Source: Ornithinibacillus californiensis
Lineage (GTDB): Bacteria; Bacillota; Bacilli; Bacillales; Amphibacillaceae
Direction: 5' to 3'
DNA length: 64,000 bases
NCBI RefSeq assembly: GCF_001038485.1
Contig: NZ_LDUE01000055.1
Location: 124,001-188,000, forward strand
Positions 27,065-35,756 of this stretch are shown here, one piece after another. The position numbers were made by a program, and so were the translations under genes. Position 1 is the first letter of the stretch. Each line of letters begins with the position of its first letter. Below the pieces are notes generated by a model. The model searched no databases and was not told the origin of the DNA. It was given only the letters and a program-made list of their open reading frames with translations.

Positions 27065-28066
27065 TCAATTCCCTAAATAACTATTAATGCGGGATGAAAT
27101 AACATCTGCAATTCTACTTCCGTGAAATCTTCCATTTTCAATAAAAATTTCATTATTATTATTACCTGCTGCTACTACACCTGCAACAAATACATTCTTG
27201 ATATTAGTCTCGTATGTTTCTTCATTATAAATCGGCTTTCCATTTGCTTGGTTAAACTGAACACCAATTTCTTCTATTAATTTAAAATCAGGGCGATATC
27301 CAGTCATCGCAAAAACAAAATCATTTTCAATTTTGTAATCCTGTTCATTTACCGTATACGATACGTATTCTTCTGCGATCTTTTTAACATGAGCATTAAA
27401 CACCATTTGAATTATTCCTTTGCGTACTAGAGAATCAAAGTCAGGTAATATCCATGGTTTAATGCTTTTAGAGTACCTATCTCCGCGATATAGAACTGTT
27501 ACTTTAGATCCAGCTTTATGAAGTTCCAAAGCTGCATCTACTGCAGAATTCTTACCTCCAATAATTACAATATCCTTATTATAATAGGGGTGACCTTCTT
27601 TGAAATAATGCATTACTTTTGGCAAGTCTTCACCAGGAATATTCATATAGTTTGGTTGATCATAGTAACCGGTTGCAATAATTACGTGTTCAGCTACATA
27701 TTGTTGTTCTTTACCTAAGTGTTTTTCCGTCTTAATCTCAAATGCCGGACCATCTTTCTTTAATGAAGTGACCTTCTCAAAGGAGTGTACACGTAATTCC
27801 ATTCGTTCCGTAACATTTCGATAATACGCTAACGCTTGATTTCTTCTAGGTTTTTGCCTCTCTGTAATAAATGGTACACCACCTATTTCTAGCTTTTCAC
27901 TGGAACTAAAAAATGTCTGGTGTGTTGGATAATGATAGATGGAATTGACAATATTACCTTTTTCAATGATTAGTGCATCGATCCCTTTTTCTTTTAGAGC
28001 TATCGCGCTAGCAAGCCCACATGGTCCTGCCCCTATAATAATAACTTTTTCCAATTTCTTATTCAT
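27065..28066 (-). CDS. ypdA: YpdA, NADPH-dependent bacillithiol disulfide reductase
   Basis: 333 residues. It belongs to the pyridine-nucleotide flavoprotein group and reduces oxidised bacillithiol. The FAD motif GAGPCG is at 12-17, with the active-site-type cysteine at 16 (equivalent to Cys14 in the S. aureus enzyme, family knowledge). An NADPH-binding IIGGKNSAVDAALELHKAG lies near 165-185. I start at the ATG at 28064-28066, which has GGGAAGTG upstream; an ATG seven codons earlier has none. Its presence implies the organism makes bacillithiol. Single gene between two terminators, downstream of gudB as in B. subtilis. Confidence 0.94.
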   Translation of the reverse strand: MNKKLEKVIIIGAGPCGLASAIALKEKGIDALIIEKGNIVNSIYHYPTHQTFFSSSEKLEIGGVPFITERQKPRRNQALAYYRNVTERMELRVHSFEKVTSLKKDGPAFEIKTEKHLGKEQQYVAEHVIIATGYYDQPNYMNIPGEDLPKVMHYFKEGHPYYNKDIVIIGGKNSAVDAALELHKAGSKVTVLYRGDRYSKSIKPWILPDFDSLVRKGIIQMVFNAHVKKIAEEYVSYTVNEQDYKIENDFVFAMTGYRPDFKLIEEIGVQFNQANGKPIYNEETYETNIKNVFVAGVVAAGNNNNEIFIENGRFHGSRIADVISSRINSYLGN

Positions 28067-28102
28067 TACTAGCACTTCCCTTTTCATAGCAAAATCAAAA
28101 AA

Positions 28103-28122
28103 CTCTTATCTGCAGATAAGAG
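28103..28122 (-). terminator. Terminator after gudB
   Basis: Perfect CTCTTATC (28103-28110) / GATAAGAG (28115-28122) stem with a TGCA loop. On the minus strand it is followed by TTTTTTGATTTTG. Confidence 0.85.
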
Positions 28123-28146
28123 CTTTTTATATTTTGTTTCTTTAAA

Positions 28147-29427
28147 TTATACCCAACCACGGAAGCGAGATGCTTCTGCCATCTTTCTAACACCAACCAT
28201 ATATGCAGCTAGTCGCATATCTACTCTTCTTGTTTCAGCTGTATCATATATAGTGTTGAATGCCTTTGTCATGTTATCCAGCAGCTTTTGTTCAATTTCT
28301 TCTTCTGTCCAATAGAACCCTTGGTTATTTTGAACCCATTCAAAGTAAGAAACTGTAACTCCACCAGCTGAAGCTAGTACGTCTGGTACGAGTAATATAC
28401 CTCGGTCAGTAAGAATCTTTGTCGCTTCCATTGTTGTAGGCCCGTTCGCCGCCTCAACTACGATACTCGCTTTAATATTATGTGCATTTTCTTTCGTAAT
28501 TTGATTTTCTACTGCAGCTGGTACAAGTATGTCACATTCACTTTCTAACAATTCTTTATTTGTAAGTGTATTATTAAATAATTTTGTAACTGTACCAAAG
28601 CTATCTCTGCGGTCTAATAAGTAATCGATATCTAATCCTTCTGGATCGTATAATGCACCATATGCATCCGAGATACCAACAACAATCGCACCAGCATCAT
28701 GTAAGAATTTTGATAAAAAGCTACCAGCATTACCAAAACCTTGTACGATAACTTTTGCACCTTTTACATCTAGACCACGTTTTTTTGCTGCTTCATTAAT
28801 ACAAATTGTAACACCTTTTGCCGTCGCAGATTCTCTACCATGGGAACCGCCTAGTACTATTGGTTTACCAGTAATGAAGCCTGGGCTGTTAAATTCATCA
28901 ATTCTACTATATTCATCCATCATCCATGCCATAATTTGAGAGTTAGTAAATACATCAGGAGCAGGTATGTCTTTTGTTGGACCAACAATTTGACTGATTG
29001 CTCTTACATAACCACGACTTAATCCTTCTAATTCACGGAATGACATTTCACGTGGATCACAGATGATACCGCCTTTACCACCACCGTATGGAAGGTCAAC
29101 GATACCGGCCTTTAAGCTCATCCATATTGATAATGCCTTTACTTCTCTTTCAGTAACATCCGGGTGGAATCGTATCCCACCTTTCGTAGGTCCTACTGCA
29201 TCATTATGTTGTGCACGATATCCAGTGAAGATTTTAGTTGAACCATCATCCATACGAACTGGAATACGAACTTCCAGCATACGTAGAGGCTCTTTTAACA
29301 ACTCATAAACTTCATCAGGGTAACCCAATTTCTCCAGTGCAGTTTTTACAACAGTTTGAGTTGAACTCAGAACATCCATTTGCTTATTTTTCTCTTTGGT
29401 AGAATCTGCTGCTTTTTCGGCTACCAT
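28147..29427 (-). CDS. gudB: NAD-specific glutamate dehydrogenase (GudB/RocG type)
   Basis: 426 residues. It oxidises glutamate to 2-oxoglutarate and ammonia. The catalytic region [12 protein letters not shown] with its lysines, the [13 protein letters not shown] stretch and the NAD-binding VQGFGNAGS are intact. The B. subtilis 168 gene is inactivated by a 9-bp direct repeat that doubles VKA before LSIWMSLK; here the stretch reads [16 protein letters not shown] with a single copy, so the enzyme should be active. AGGAGG precedes the ATG. It lies between mecB and ypdA as in B. subtilis. Confidence 0.96.
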   Translation of the reverse strand: MVAEKAADSTKEKNKQMDVLSSTQTVVKTALEKLGYPDEVYELLKEPLRMLEVRIPVRMDDGSTKIFTGYRAQHNDAVGPTKGGIRFHPDVTEREVKALSIWMSLKAGIVDLPYGGGKGGIICDPREMSFRELEGLSRGYVRAISQIVGPTKDIPAPDVFTNSQIMAWMMDEYSRIDEFNSPGFITGKPIVLGGSHGRESATAKGVTICINEAAKKRGLDVKGAKVIVQGFGNAGSFLSKFLHDAGAIVVGISDAYGALYDPEGLDIDYLLDRRDSFGTVTKLFNNTLTNKELLESECDILVPAAVENQITKENAHNIKASIVVEAANGPTTMEATKILTDRGILLVPDVLASAGGVTVSYFEWVQNNQGFYWTEEEIEQKLLDNMTKAFNTIYDTAETRRVDMRLAAYMVGVRKMAEASRFRGWV

Positions 29428-29610
29428 GAATTTACCTCCTAAGGAACATATAAATATTTAATATAGCTATTCTCAGAGATTAGTATACACTTAAAAAACA
29501 AATATGCAATATATAAACCTTGTTTTTTTATATTATTTTTAGAATATCGTAACCGCTTTCAGTGATATACCATTTTCTTACAGATTTAGTAGATTAGTTA
29601 CTATTTTTTG

Positions 29611-30189
29611 CTAATTAAATGCTCTTACAATCGTTTCGATTGCGCTTGATTTAATGATAATTTTTCCATATTCTTTTAGCCTATAGGAAGTCACAATACT
29701 TGGATTGGAGAACTCCGACATTAAAGCTATCACATCTTCTTTATTATTACCACCTAGTTCATCTCGATTTAGTAACATATAATATCTATCTCCCATATAA
29801 AAGACCTGCCCACCATTCACAGACAATGTGCTTAAATACGAAGATACCTGTATTATGTTTTCGAAATCATCAAATGAAAAAATTAATTCTTTGCTTTCAT
29901 CAAGTGTCACTTTCATTTCAATGAAATCCTCATCCCAATCTATATTATCGCAGTTTTGAGTGACAATAACATGCATTCCTTGTGCCTGCATTAAATGGAC
30001 TTGCACATATAATTTCCCCTCTAACTCAAATCCTAATTCAGAACTAGCTTCATACATAACATCCGTAAAGAGGTTCTGAATGCCATTGGCATCGTAAAAT
30101 AAATCCTCTTTATTAAATCCCCGTTCTACCAAATCGTCAAACGTTAAAAAAATTGTAAATTGACTACTGGACACTCTTTCAATACGCAC
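29611..30189 (-). CDS. mecB: MecB (YpbH), MecA-family ClpC adaptor
   Basis: 192 residues. MecA-type adaptors bring substrates to the ClpCP protease. The N-terminal substrate-binding domain (about 1-80) begins MRIERVSSSQFTIFLTFDDLVERGF, and the C-terminal domain (about 105-192) binds ClpC. It is shorter than MecA and sits next to gudB, as YpbH does in B. subtilis, so I call it the paralogue MecB. The start is GTG (30187-30189) behind GAGGAGG. The 350 bp upstream hold a structured RNA candidate rather than a gene. Confidence 0.88.
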   Translation of the reverse strand: MRIERVSSSQFTIFLTFDDLVERGFNKEDLFYDANGIQNLFTDVMYEASSELGFELEGKLYVQVHLMQAQGMHVIVTQNCDNIDWDEDFIEMKVTLDESKELIFSFDDFENIIQVSSYLSTLSVNGGQVFYMGDRYYMLLNRDELGGNNKEDVIALMSEFSNPSIVTSYRLKEYGKIIIKSSAIETIVRAFN

Positions 30190-30221
30190 ACAGCATCCTC
30201 CTCAAATTAACAAATAATTCT

Positions 30222-30443
30222 AAGAAAAACTCTCAATCACTCGTCCTCATGCGGTACCACTAATCGAAAAGCAACTATTTGCTTTTGTACCATACAGTTA
30301 TGCGGGAGAGTTACTACTTAAATACTCCTAATACGACGAGCAAATCTTTTTAGTTTTTCTAATGCAGGCGGGAAAAGTTATTAGGCTTTCCTATCTGCCA
30401 ACAAGAATTAGTCTTACCTTTGGCCACTAACTGCTGAATTCTT
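30222..30443 (-). ncRNA. Candidate structured RNA of about 220 nt upstream of mecB
   Basis: No protein frame fits this stretch, but it is rich in pairing. On plus-strand coordinates: ggtac-aaaagcaa (30253-30274) with ttgctttt-gtacc (30279-30291) form a long hairpin; gcag..ggaaa (30364-30375) pairs with tttcc..ctgc (30387-30398); aagaatt (30403-30409) pairs with aattctt (30437-30443); aactctc (30228-30234) pairs with gagagtt (30306-30312); ctcgtc (30240-30245) can pair with gacgag (30335-30340). The last two cross, giving a pseudoknot or alternative folds. On the minus strand it ends in GAGAGTT then TTTTTC. It could be a stand-alone small RNA or a mecB leader. It contains GTGGTACCGC, similar to a T-box core, but no T-box stem I was recognised. 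The rest of the gap (30478-30541) is AT-rich. Confidence 0.45.
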
Positions 30444-30449
30444 ATAATT

Positions 30450-30477
30450 AGTATATGCTTTTTTCGAAATTGTTGAA
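30450..30477 (-). promoter_or_regulatory. Possible SigA-type promoter for the RNA candidate
   Basis: On the minus strand TTCAAC (30472-30477), 16-nt spacer, TATACT (30450-30455). It lies just before the first paired segment of the RNA candidate. The -35 is only a partial match. Confidence 0.4.
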
Positions 30478-30541
30478 CGATATACAAGTTTATGTTTTAA
30501 AAATCTAAATAATCTGGAATTATTACGAGCTTAACTTTCAA

Positions 30542-30847
30542 CTAAAATTTGATTAACTCTTCTCCAAAGAACATCAAGACAACTAGCACTACTAATAACA
30601 AGGTGACAACAGTTAAACGTAATAGTGGCCTGCGTATTTTCAAATGAGTCCTATTCTTTTTTTGACCATGCACATCTTTTCTAGGGGGTAGATTTAAAAT
30701 GGTTAAATCATCATTTTCTTTTAGTTCCTGAACGTGAACGTTTACTGGTTCAGGAAGATCTTCATCTTTTGCGTGCTGATTCAGTTCTTTAAGAATATTC
30801 ATCAATTCATTTTCTTGATCTTTTTTCTCAGCTTTTGTATCCTTCAT
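30542..30847 (-). CDS. Small protein with a single C-terminal membrane helix, in the ypbE position
   Basis: 101 residues. A highly charged N-terminal 70 residues (KDTKAEKKDQENE at the start, then acidic, then basic PPRKDVHGQKKNRTHLKIRR) lead to one membrane helix (about 77-96) and only a few residues after it. It starts 1 nt after ypbD, so it is the last gene of ypbB-recQ-ypbD. B. subtilis has ypbE here, a charged N-terminus, a membrane helix and then a LysM domain; this protein could be a form that lacks the outer domain, but that is speculation. No function can be named. Confidence 0.65.
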   Translation of the reverse strand: MKDTKAEKKDQENELMNILKELNQHAKDEDLPEPVNVHVQELKENDDLTILNLPPRKDVHGQKKNRTHLKIRRPLLRLTVVTLLLVVLVVLMFFGEELIKF

Positions 30848-30848
30848 A

Positions 30849-31424
30849 TTAATCCCCCCATAACTTATAACGAATGGCTAAGCCAAGTAAAAAATCAACT
30901 ATAAAATGGGCAGTTATCGTTACAAATAAATTGTTGGTTATCTCGTAAAGATAACCCAATATAAAACTAACAATTAAAACAGAAGTTAGTAGCACTGGTT
31001 TTTTCAAATAGCGGACATGAACAATAGCAAAAATAATACTAGCTACTAGATATCCAAATGTAGATTGAACGACACCACGAAATAAGGACTCTTCGGCAAT
31101 TGAAATTAATAATGTTAGAAATAGAATTTTAATAGGTGAAAGGTTAGTAAATATCCGTTTATTAATTCCGCCATCGTCGTAATATTTAACCGGGACATAA
31201 ACAATTAGTATAAGGTCAATTAATACGATAATAATTCCCGTTACCACACCGTAGTAAACTATTTCTTTGTAGTCAAATTGAAATAGGCTTGTCCAAGTAG
31301 TTAGACTGTCAAATAGAATAAAGCTTGCCATAAAAGCAATCAATAGAAATAGTATTTGTGAATAGACAACTGCTTTTCTTAAATCTTCTTCCGAGAGCTG
31401 CTTTATAAGTTCACTCTGTTTCAT
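30849..31424 (-). CDS. ypbD: CPBP family intramembrane metalloprotease (YpbD-like)
   Basis: 191 residues with about six membrane helices. The CPBP (CAAX protease/bacteriocin-processing) motifs are present: EESLFRG with E111-E112, FAIVHVRYL with H136, and a third conserved patch [10 protein letters not shown]. Substrate unknown. Its start overlaps the end of recQ by 14 nt, indicating coupled translation. B. subtilis has ypbD in the same place after recS. Confidence 0.88.
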   Translation of the reverse strand: MKQSELIKQLSEEDLRKAVVYSQILFLLIAFMASFILFDSLTTWTSLFQFDYKEIVYYGVVTGIIIVLIDLILIVYVPVKYYDDGGINKRIFTNLSPIKILFLTLLISIAEESLFRGVVQSTFGYLVASIIFAIVHVRYLKKPVLLTSVLIVSFILGYLYEITNNLFVTITAHFIVDFLLGLAIRYKLWGD

Positions 31425-32955
31425 GTTTATCTCCTCTGTTTAACAGCCGTTGAAGTTTCTTCTCCCATGATGGTACATGTTGCATTTCTGTCTGTTCTGG
31501 TTTGAAATCCATTAGGCTAATACCGCAATTACTACAACATTGCTCATTTAATTGTGTATAGCTTTTCTGGAATTTAATATAAATTCCTTCTCTTAGACAA
31601 CTCTCTGATTCCATCCACTGTATCATTTCTTGTAGTTTAGATTGCTTTAAAAATAGTCGCTCATTACGAATATTTTTTATATACTGAAATATAAGTTCTA
31701 ATTTACTTTGCTCATATTTTATACCATTTTCTAGAATGGCGCCATGTTTTTCTAAGTGTGTAGCAATAAATCTCCATTGTACCTCACTAATCTCAAATAA
31801 CCCTTGTACACCATTTATATCCTCAGGTAGTTGTTTATTCTCTTTAGAAAGTCTCTTTAAAATTCGAGATACGCGTACTAGGTCTTCATCAGAGGGTAAC
31901 TCACTTTGAATCATTTGCTGCGGTAGAAACACATCCTGTCTCCCATATAAAAGAATACTTATACTCTGTTTCCCATCCCTACCAGCTCGGCCAATTTCCT
32001 GTAAAAAGGATTCCATTTGTCCAGGAAAATGATAATGAAAAACAAACCGGATATTATTTTTATTGATTCCCATTCCAAATGCGCTTGTACAACAAATAAT
32101 ATCAATTTGATCATTCATAAATTGTTGCTGTATTGCAATCCGATCCATTTGTTCCATTCCACCATGGTAATAGGCTACTCGATGATTAGATAGTCTTTGG
32201 GACAACACATAAGAGATACTCTCAGCAGAAGCTCTACTAGAAAAGTAGATTAGGGAAGGAACTCGAGTTTTACTTAGAACATTAATAATAAATTCAAGTT
32301 TTTCCTCGTTACTCATCACTTCTTCAATATAAAGTGCGATATTACTCCGATCCATTGGATAGATATGTTTTTCCATTAACGGTCTCTCAAGTGATTGAAT
32401 AATATCATCTTGTACTTCCTTAGTTGCTGTTGCACTCAAAGCTAAAACGGTTGGGTTACCTAATTGTTTAATTACTTTGTTTAGCTTTTGATAATCTGGT
32501 CTAAATTCATGCCCCCATTGTGAAATACAGTGTGCTTCATCAACAACAAATAATGAAATGGAGAGCCTTTTTAAATAAAATTGCAGTTCCTTCTGTTGTA
32601 ATATTTCAGGAGATACGTAAATTAATTTATATTGGTTTAGCCTTTTATAGGTTAATTTCCTTTTTTCATAATCAAGAAAGCTGTTAAGAGCAATAACTTC
32701 CTTAAAATTCGTTGATTTTAACTGCTTTACTTGATCCATCATAAGGGATATTAAAGGAGAAACGACAATTGTCACTCCATTTAACAGTCGAGCTGGTAGC
32801 TGATAACAAATAGACTTTCCTGTCCCTGTCGGCAAAATTCCTAGGACATCCTTTCCTTTTAGCACTTCAGAAATAATCTCTCTCTGCCCCGTTCTGAATT
32901 CAGTGTATCCGAAATATTCTTCCAACTTCTTCTCTATTGAATTTAAATTACACAT
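31411..32955 (-). CDS. recQ: ATP-dependent DNA helicase RecQ (RecS type)
   Basis: 514 residues, the short RecQ form. Helicase motifs: [16 protein letters not shown] (Walker A, K47), [19 protein letters not shown] (DEAH box plus the aromatic-rich loop), ALSATAT (motif III), and [11 protein letters not shown] (motif VI). The C-terminus has a CCSNCG cluster like the zinc site of the RQC region, and no HRDC domain is seen. The ATG overlaps the end of ypbB by 8 nt, with GGAGGGGG upstream. It unwinds branched DNA in recombination and fork repair. Confidence 0.94.
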   Translation of the reverse strand: MCNLNSIEKKLEEYFGYTEFRTGQREIISEVLKGKDVLGILPTGTGKSICYQLPARLLNGVTIVVSPLISLMMDQVKQLKSTNFKEVIALNSFLDYEKRKLTYKRLNQYKLIYVSPEILQQKELQFYLKRLSISLFVVDEAHCISQWGHEFRPDYQKLNKVIKQLGNPTVLALSATATKEVQDDIIQSLERPLMEKHIYPMDRSNIALYIEEVMSNEEKLEFIINVLSKTRVPSLIYFSSRASAESISYVLSQRLSNHRVAYYHGGMEQMDRIAIQQQFMNDQIDIICCTSAFGMGINKNNIRFVFHYHFPGQMESFLQEIGRAGRDGKQSISILLYGRQDVFLPQQMIQSELPSDEDLVRVSRILKRLSKENKQLPEDINGVQGLFEISEVQWRFIATHLEKHGAILENGIKYEQSKLELIFQYIKNIRNERLFLKQSKLQEMIQWMESESCLREGIYIKFQKSYTQLNEQCCSNCGISLMDFKPEQTEMQHVPSWEKKLQRLLNRGDKHETE

Positions 32956-34015
32956 GGTATTCCCCCTCCAGTAAAAGCTTATTTAGTCTCGTTAATACGA
33001 GTCTAATTTGAAAATAAGTAATAGAAGGGTCGCAATGTTCTTTAATTGTTTTTAATTTCAATGTTTGATTTACTTTTACAGCTTGAATAACTTCTTCCTG
33101 CTCTCTCTTTGTAACGAAAGACCCAATATCAAAACTAGTATCATATAAGGCAATTTCAACAATATGGTCATAAATCGTATTCATCTTTAAATTTCTTTCT
33201 ATCGCTATATCTGAAATACTGTAATTATGCATTAATAACTGATATGTTTCGTTTGCTGTATTCGTTATAAATTTATTATTGTATTGCGACTCAGTTAATT
33301 GAGATAGTATTTCAAAGCTCTCTCTCTTCTTAACAATCATTCCCATTAATTTATGTGTTATCGCAGTTAAGATTATATGAACATCATCTTTTGAAAGCTC
33401 ATGTTTAGCAGCGATTTGTTCTTTACTCAGGCCATAATAATTATATCCACTTAACCGATCCACAAAAATTTCTGCCTCTATATCAGTTAACATCTTTAAC
33501 AATCCATGTAGTTCATGAAAAATTTGTTTCGCAATTTTGGGATCGCGGTTTTTTCGAAAGAAAGTTTTTACCCAGTTTGTTGTTTTATCGTTATCAATAA
33601 TAGGTATAAATGAAGGGTTCTTCGACAGTACATTTGAATAAGTTTGTACCAATAAATATAGCCTCTCTATAAAGGTGTTGTCTTTACCTGAATAGGTGAG
33701 TCCATCTAAATAATGATATACATTAGTATCAAAGTACTGTTCAAGGATTTCCTTACCATGAGATGACAGGTGATAAAAACCTTCGTTCATGTCTTTTACT
33801 ATCCATTCATTATCTGTCATCTTATTAATAATACTTATAAACTGTTGCCTAGATAAAGTTTGATAGATACCATAATATTTTTCCACTTGGAAGATTCGTG
33901 CATCATGGACGGATTGAATAGACTTTTTACCCGTAATCAGGTGGTAGATTCCAAAGATAGAACGATTTTCTCCTATCTTTGCTATGCAGTTTAATGTGAT
34001 GCCTTCTATATACAT
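32948..34015 (-). CDS. ypbB: YpbB, helix-turn-helix protein coupled to RecQ
   Basis: 355 residues, cytoplasmic. The C-terminal part (about 250-355) carries helix-turn-helix segments of the kind found at the C-terminus of some RecQ helicases ([33 protein letters not shown]). The N-terminal part is helical without a known motif. Since it overlaps recQ, it probably acts with that helicase as a detached DNA-binding module; this is an inference. GAGGAG precedes the ATG. Divergent from fer across 127 bp. Confidence 0.85.
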   Translation of the reverse strand: MYIEGITLNCIAKIGENRSIFGIYHLITGKKSIQSVHDARIFQVEKYYGIYQTLSRQQFISIINKMTDNEWIVKDMNEGFYHLSSHGKEILEQYFDTNVYHYLDGLTYSGKDNTFIERLYLLVQTYSNVLSKNPSFIPIIDNDKTTNWVKTFFRKNRDPKIAKQIFHELHGLLKMLTDIEAEIFVDRLSGYNYYGLSKEQIAAKHELSKDDVHIILTAITHKLMGMIVKKRESFEILSQLTESQYNNKFITNTANETYQLLMHNYSISDIAIERNLKMNTIYDHIVEIALYDTSFDIGSFVTKREQEEVIQAVKVNQTLKLKTIKEHCDPSITYFQIRLVLTRLNKLLLEGEYHV

Positions 34016-34115
34016 ACTACTAACTCCTCATTATTTCTATTACTATCATACCACTTGATAGCATCAGTTGAATAATAGTTATTTACGATTTACAATAGGA
34101 TTAACTCCGATTTAA

Positions 34116-34397
<282 letters not shown>

Positions 34398-34401
34398 AAT
34401 A

Positions 34402-34428
34402 GAACACCAACAATTTTAGTTGGTGTTC
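34402..34428. terminator. Hairpin between convergent fer and ECF gene
   Basis: Perfect 10-bp stem GAACACCAAC (34402-34411) / GTTGGTGTTC (34419-34428), 7-nt loop. It lies just past fer and over the stop codon of the ECF gene. The T-tract is weak in both directions (AAATGATTTTTA on plus), so it may serve both units imperfectly. Confidence 0.6.
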
Positions 34429-34925
34429 AAATGATTTTTAATGTACTTTTTAAACACTCTGGACACTACTGGATATAATAATATCATAAATAATGCATTT
34501 CCTATGGCATGGCTGGTGTCAAATGGAAGGCTTAGTAGATAATAGGCTAGAAATCCCTGGCCAGTTATTTGGTAGTTTGTTAGTGACATAATGAAACCGA
34601 ATAGGTAACCACTAAATATAGAAAAGGAAACAATAACAAAGAAGGGAATCTCTGTAATCTTCTTCCCTATAAACCCACTTATTATCCCGATAATTCCCCA
34701 GGATATGATTTGCCAAATAGTCCATATACCTGTCCCTAATATCATATTAGATAAAAAGGTAACTAATATAGCCAATATAACACCTGCTACTGGGCCTAAA
34801 AACATCCCGCCAATGATTATTACTGAGGTTACGGGTTGAACGTTTGGAATAGGATTTGTAGCAATACGTCCAACTACAGCTAATGTTGCCAATAAAGCAA
34901 GTAAGGTTATTTTATAGATATTCAA
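34416..34925 (-). CDS. ECF transporter substrate-binding (S) component, probably for cobalamin
   Basis: 169 residues with five to six membrane helices. The stretch PNVQPVTSVIIIGGMFLGPVAG and the following TFLSNMILGTGIWTIWQIISWG are typical of the ECF S-component group linked to B12 or related cofactors. S components bind the vitamin and work with a shared EcfA1-A2-T energy module encoded elsewhere. It starts 5 nt after the DUF4430 lipoprotein gene and both lie under a cobalamin riboswitch, so a cobalamin role is a sound inference, although the precise substrate is not shown by the sequence. Confidence 0.8.
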   Translation of the reverse strand: MNIYKITLLALLATLAVVGRIATNPIPNVQPVTSVIIIGGMFLGPVAGVILAILVTFLSNMILGTGIWTIWQIISWGIIGIISGFIGKKITEIPFFVIVSFSIFSGYLFGFIMSLTNYQITGQGFLAYYLLSLPFDTSHAIGNALFMILLYPVVSRVFKKYIKNHLNTN

Positions 34926-34930
34926 TTAAA

Positions 34931-35362
34931 TCATTCCCAAGATTGAAGATCAAAATTGACAGTGTCTCCATCTGCCAACTCTACTTCAGCTGCACCAACC
35001 ATTGACATTTCACCATTTACGGAAAGCGCCCAAAACATGGATTCAGCTTCATCAGCAACAATTCCTTCAATAGCACTGATAAAACCGCCTTCTTCTTGAA
35101 TGTCAAAGTTCTCTTTCATAACATCTAAAAGAATGTCCCCTTCCTCAATGACAACTTCTTTTTCTTCTATTGTTTCAGATTCTTTATCCTTTGTTAAGGT
35201 TACAGTAATAACAGATTCCTCTTGTTGTTCATTGGTTTCACTCGTCGTATTGTTATTTTCTTGGTTTTGCTGGGCATTATTAGTTGAGTCCTCATTTCCA
35301 CATGCTACTAATAACGTTAATAGGCTTAATACTACAACTAATTTTAATAATAGTGACTTCAT
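34931..35362 (-). CDS. DUF4430 lipoprotein, candidate surface cobalamin-binding protein
   Basis: 143 residues from the ATG at 35360-35362 (GGAGGAGAG upstream). Signal peptide with LVAC, lipid-modified Cys21, then a Gln/Asn/Glu/Thr-rich spacer (about 23-50) and a small C-terminal domain (about 51-143). That domain resembles DUF4430, the fold also found in the C-terminal part of transcobalamin and intrinsic factor (family knowledge). Together with the riboswitch and the ECF S component it suggests a captured-B12 delivery step at the membrane. The domain alone is small, so it may bind weakly or act in another way. Confidence 0.8.
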   Translation of the reverse strand: MKSLLLKLVVVLSLLTLLVACGNEDSTNNAQQNQENNNTTSETNEQQEESVITVTLTKDKESETIEEKEVVIEEGDILLDVMKENFDIQEEGGFISAIEGIVADEAESMFWALSVNGEMSMVGAAEVELADGDTVNFDLQSWE

Positions 35363-35410
35363 GTTTCTCTCCTCCAAATTTGTGTGATTTTGAGAACAGG
35401 GTAAACAAAA

Positions 35411-35440
35411 AAGAGTCAACCCCGTAACTGGTTAACTCTT
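35411..35440 (-). terminator. Riboswitch expression-platform terminator
   Basis: AAGAGTCAACC (35411-35421) / GGTTAACTCTT (35430-35440), one mismatch. On the minus strand it is followed by TTTTTTG. It stands between the cobalamin aptamer and the DUF4430 start, as expected for control by premature termination. Confidence 0.75.
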
Positions 35441-35499
35441 GTGACAGTCATTAGACCATAAAAAAGCATAGGAAATATCCTCTTTATGTACTAGATTGT

Positions 35500-35660
35500 C
35501 TCAGGTTGTCCTATCCTCGGGATCCTTGATACAAATGATACTGGCAGGTCTACTGACTTGTGACTATTAACTTACTCTAAGCCCTTCCCATAGATTATTC
35601 TACAGTGGTTTACGCTTATTTCATCATCACTTTACAGTTGCGAGGACAGTTCTAGATTCT
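35500..35660 (-). promoter_or_regulatory. Cobalamin riboswitch aptamer
   Basis: On the minus strand the conserved B12 elements occur in order: an outer stem strand TGTCC (complement at 35644-35648), ACCACTG (35603-35609), ATGGGAAGGG (35582-35591), and the B12 box AGTCAGTAGACCTGCC (35543-35558), closed by GGACA (35507-35511). It is followed about 60-100 nt on by a T-tailed terminator and then the DUF4430/ECF genes. The 35661-35756 stretch to resE is AT-rich, with no further feature seen. Confidence 0.9.
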
Positions 35661-35756
35661 CACTAGATTCCCTATTAAGCAATATTACACCAATATCAAA
35701 AATATTGTATTCAATTCTAATAAATATAGTAACACACCATTTTAAAAATACAAGAT

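Noticed and set aside
30222-30443. T-box riboswitch reading of the RNA candidate
   Set aside because: GTGGTACCGC resembles the T-box core, but I found no stem I with AG bulge or specifier loop, the terminator arm would lie before rather than after that core, and the next gene is not an amino-acid gene.
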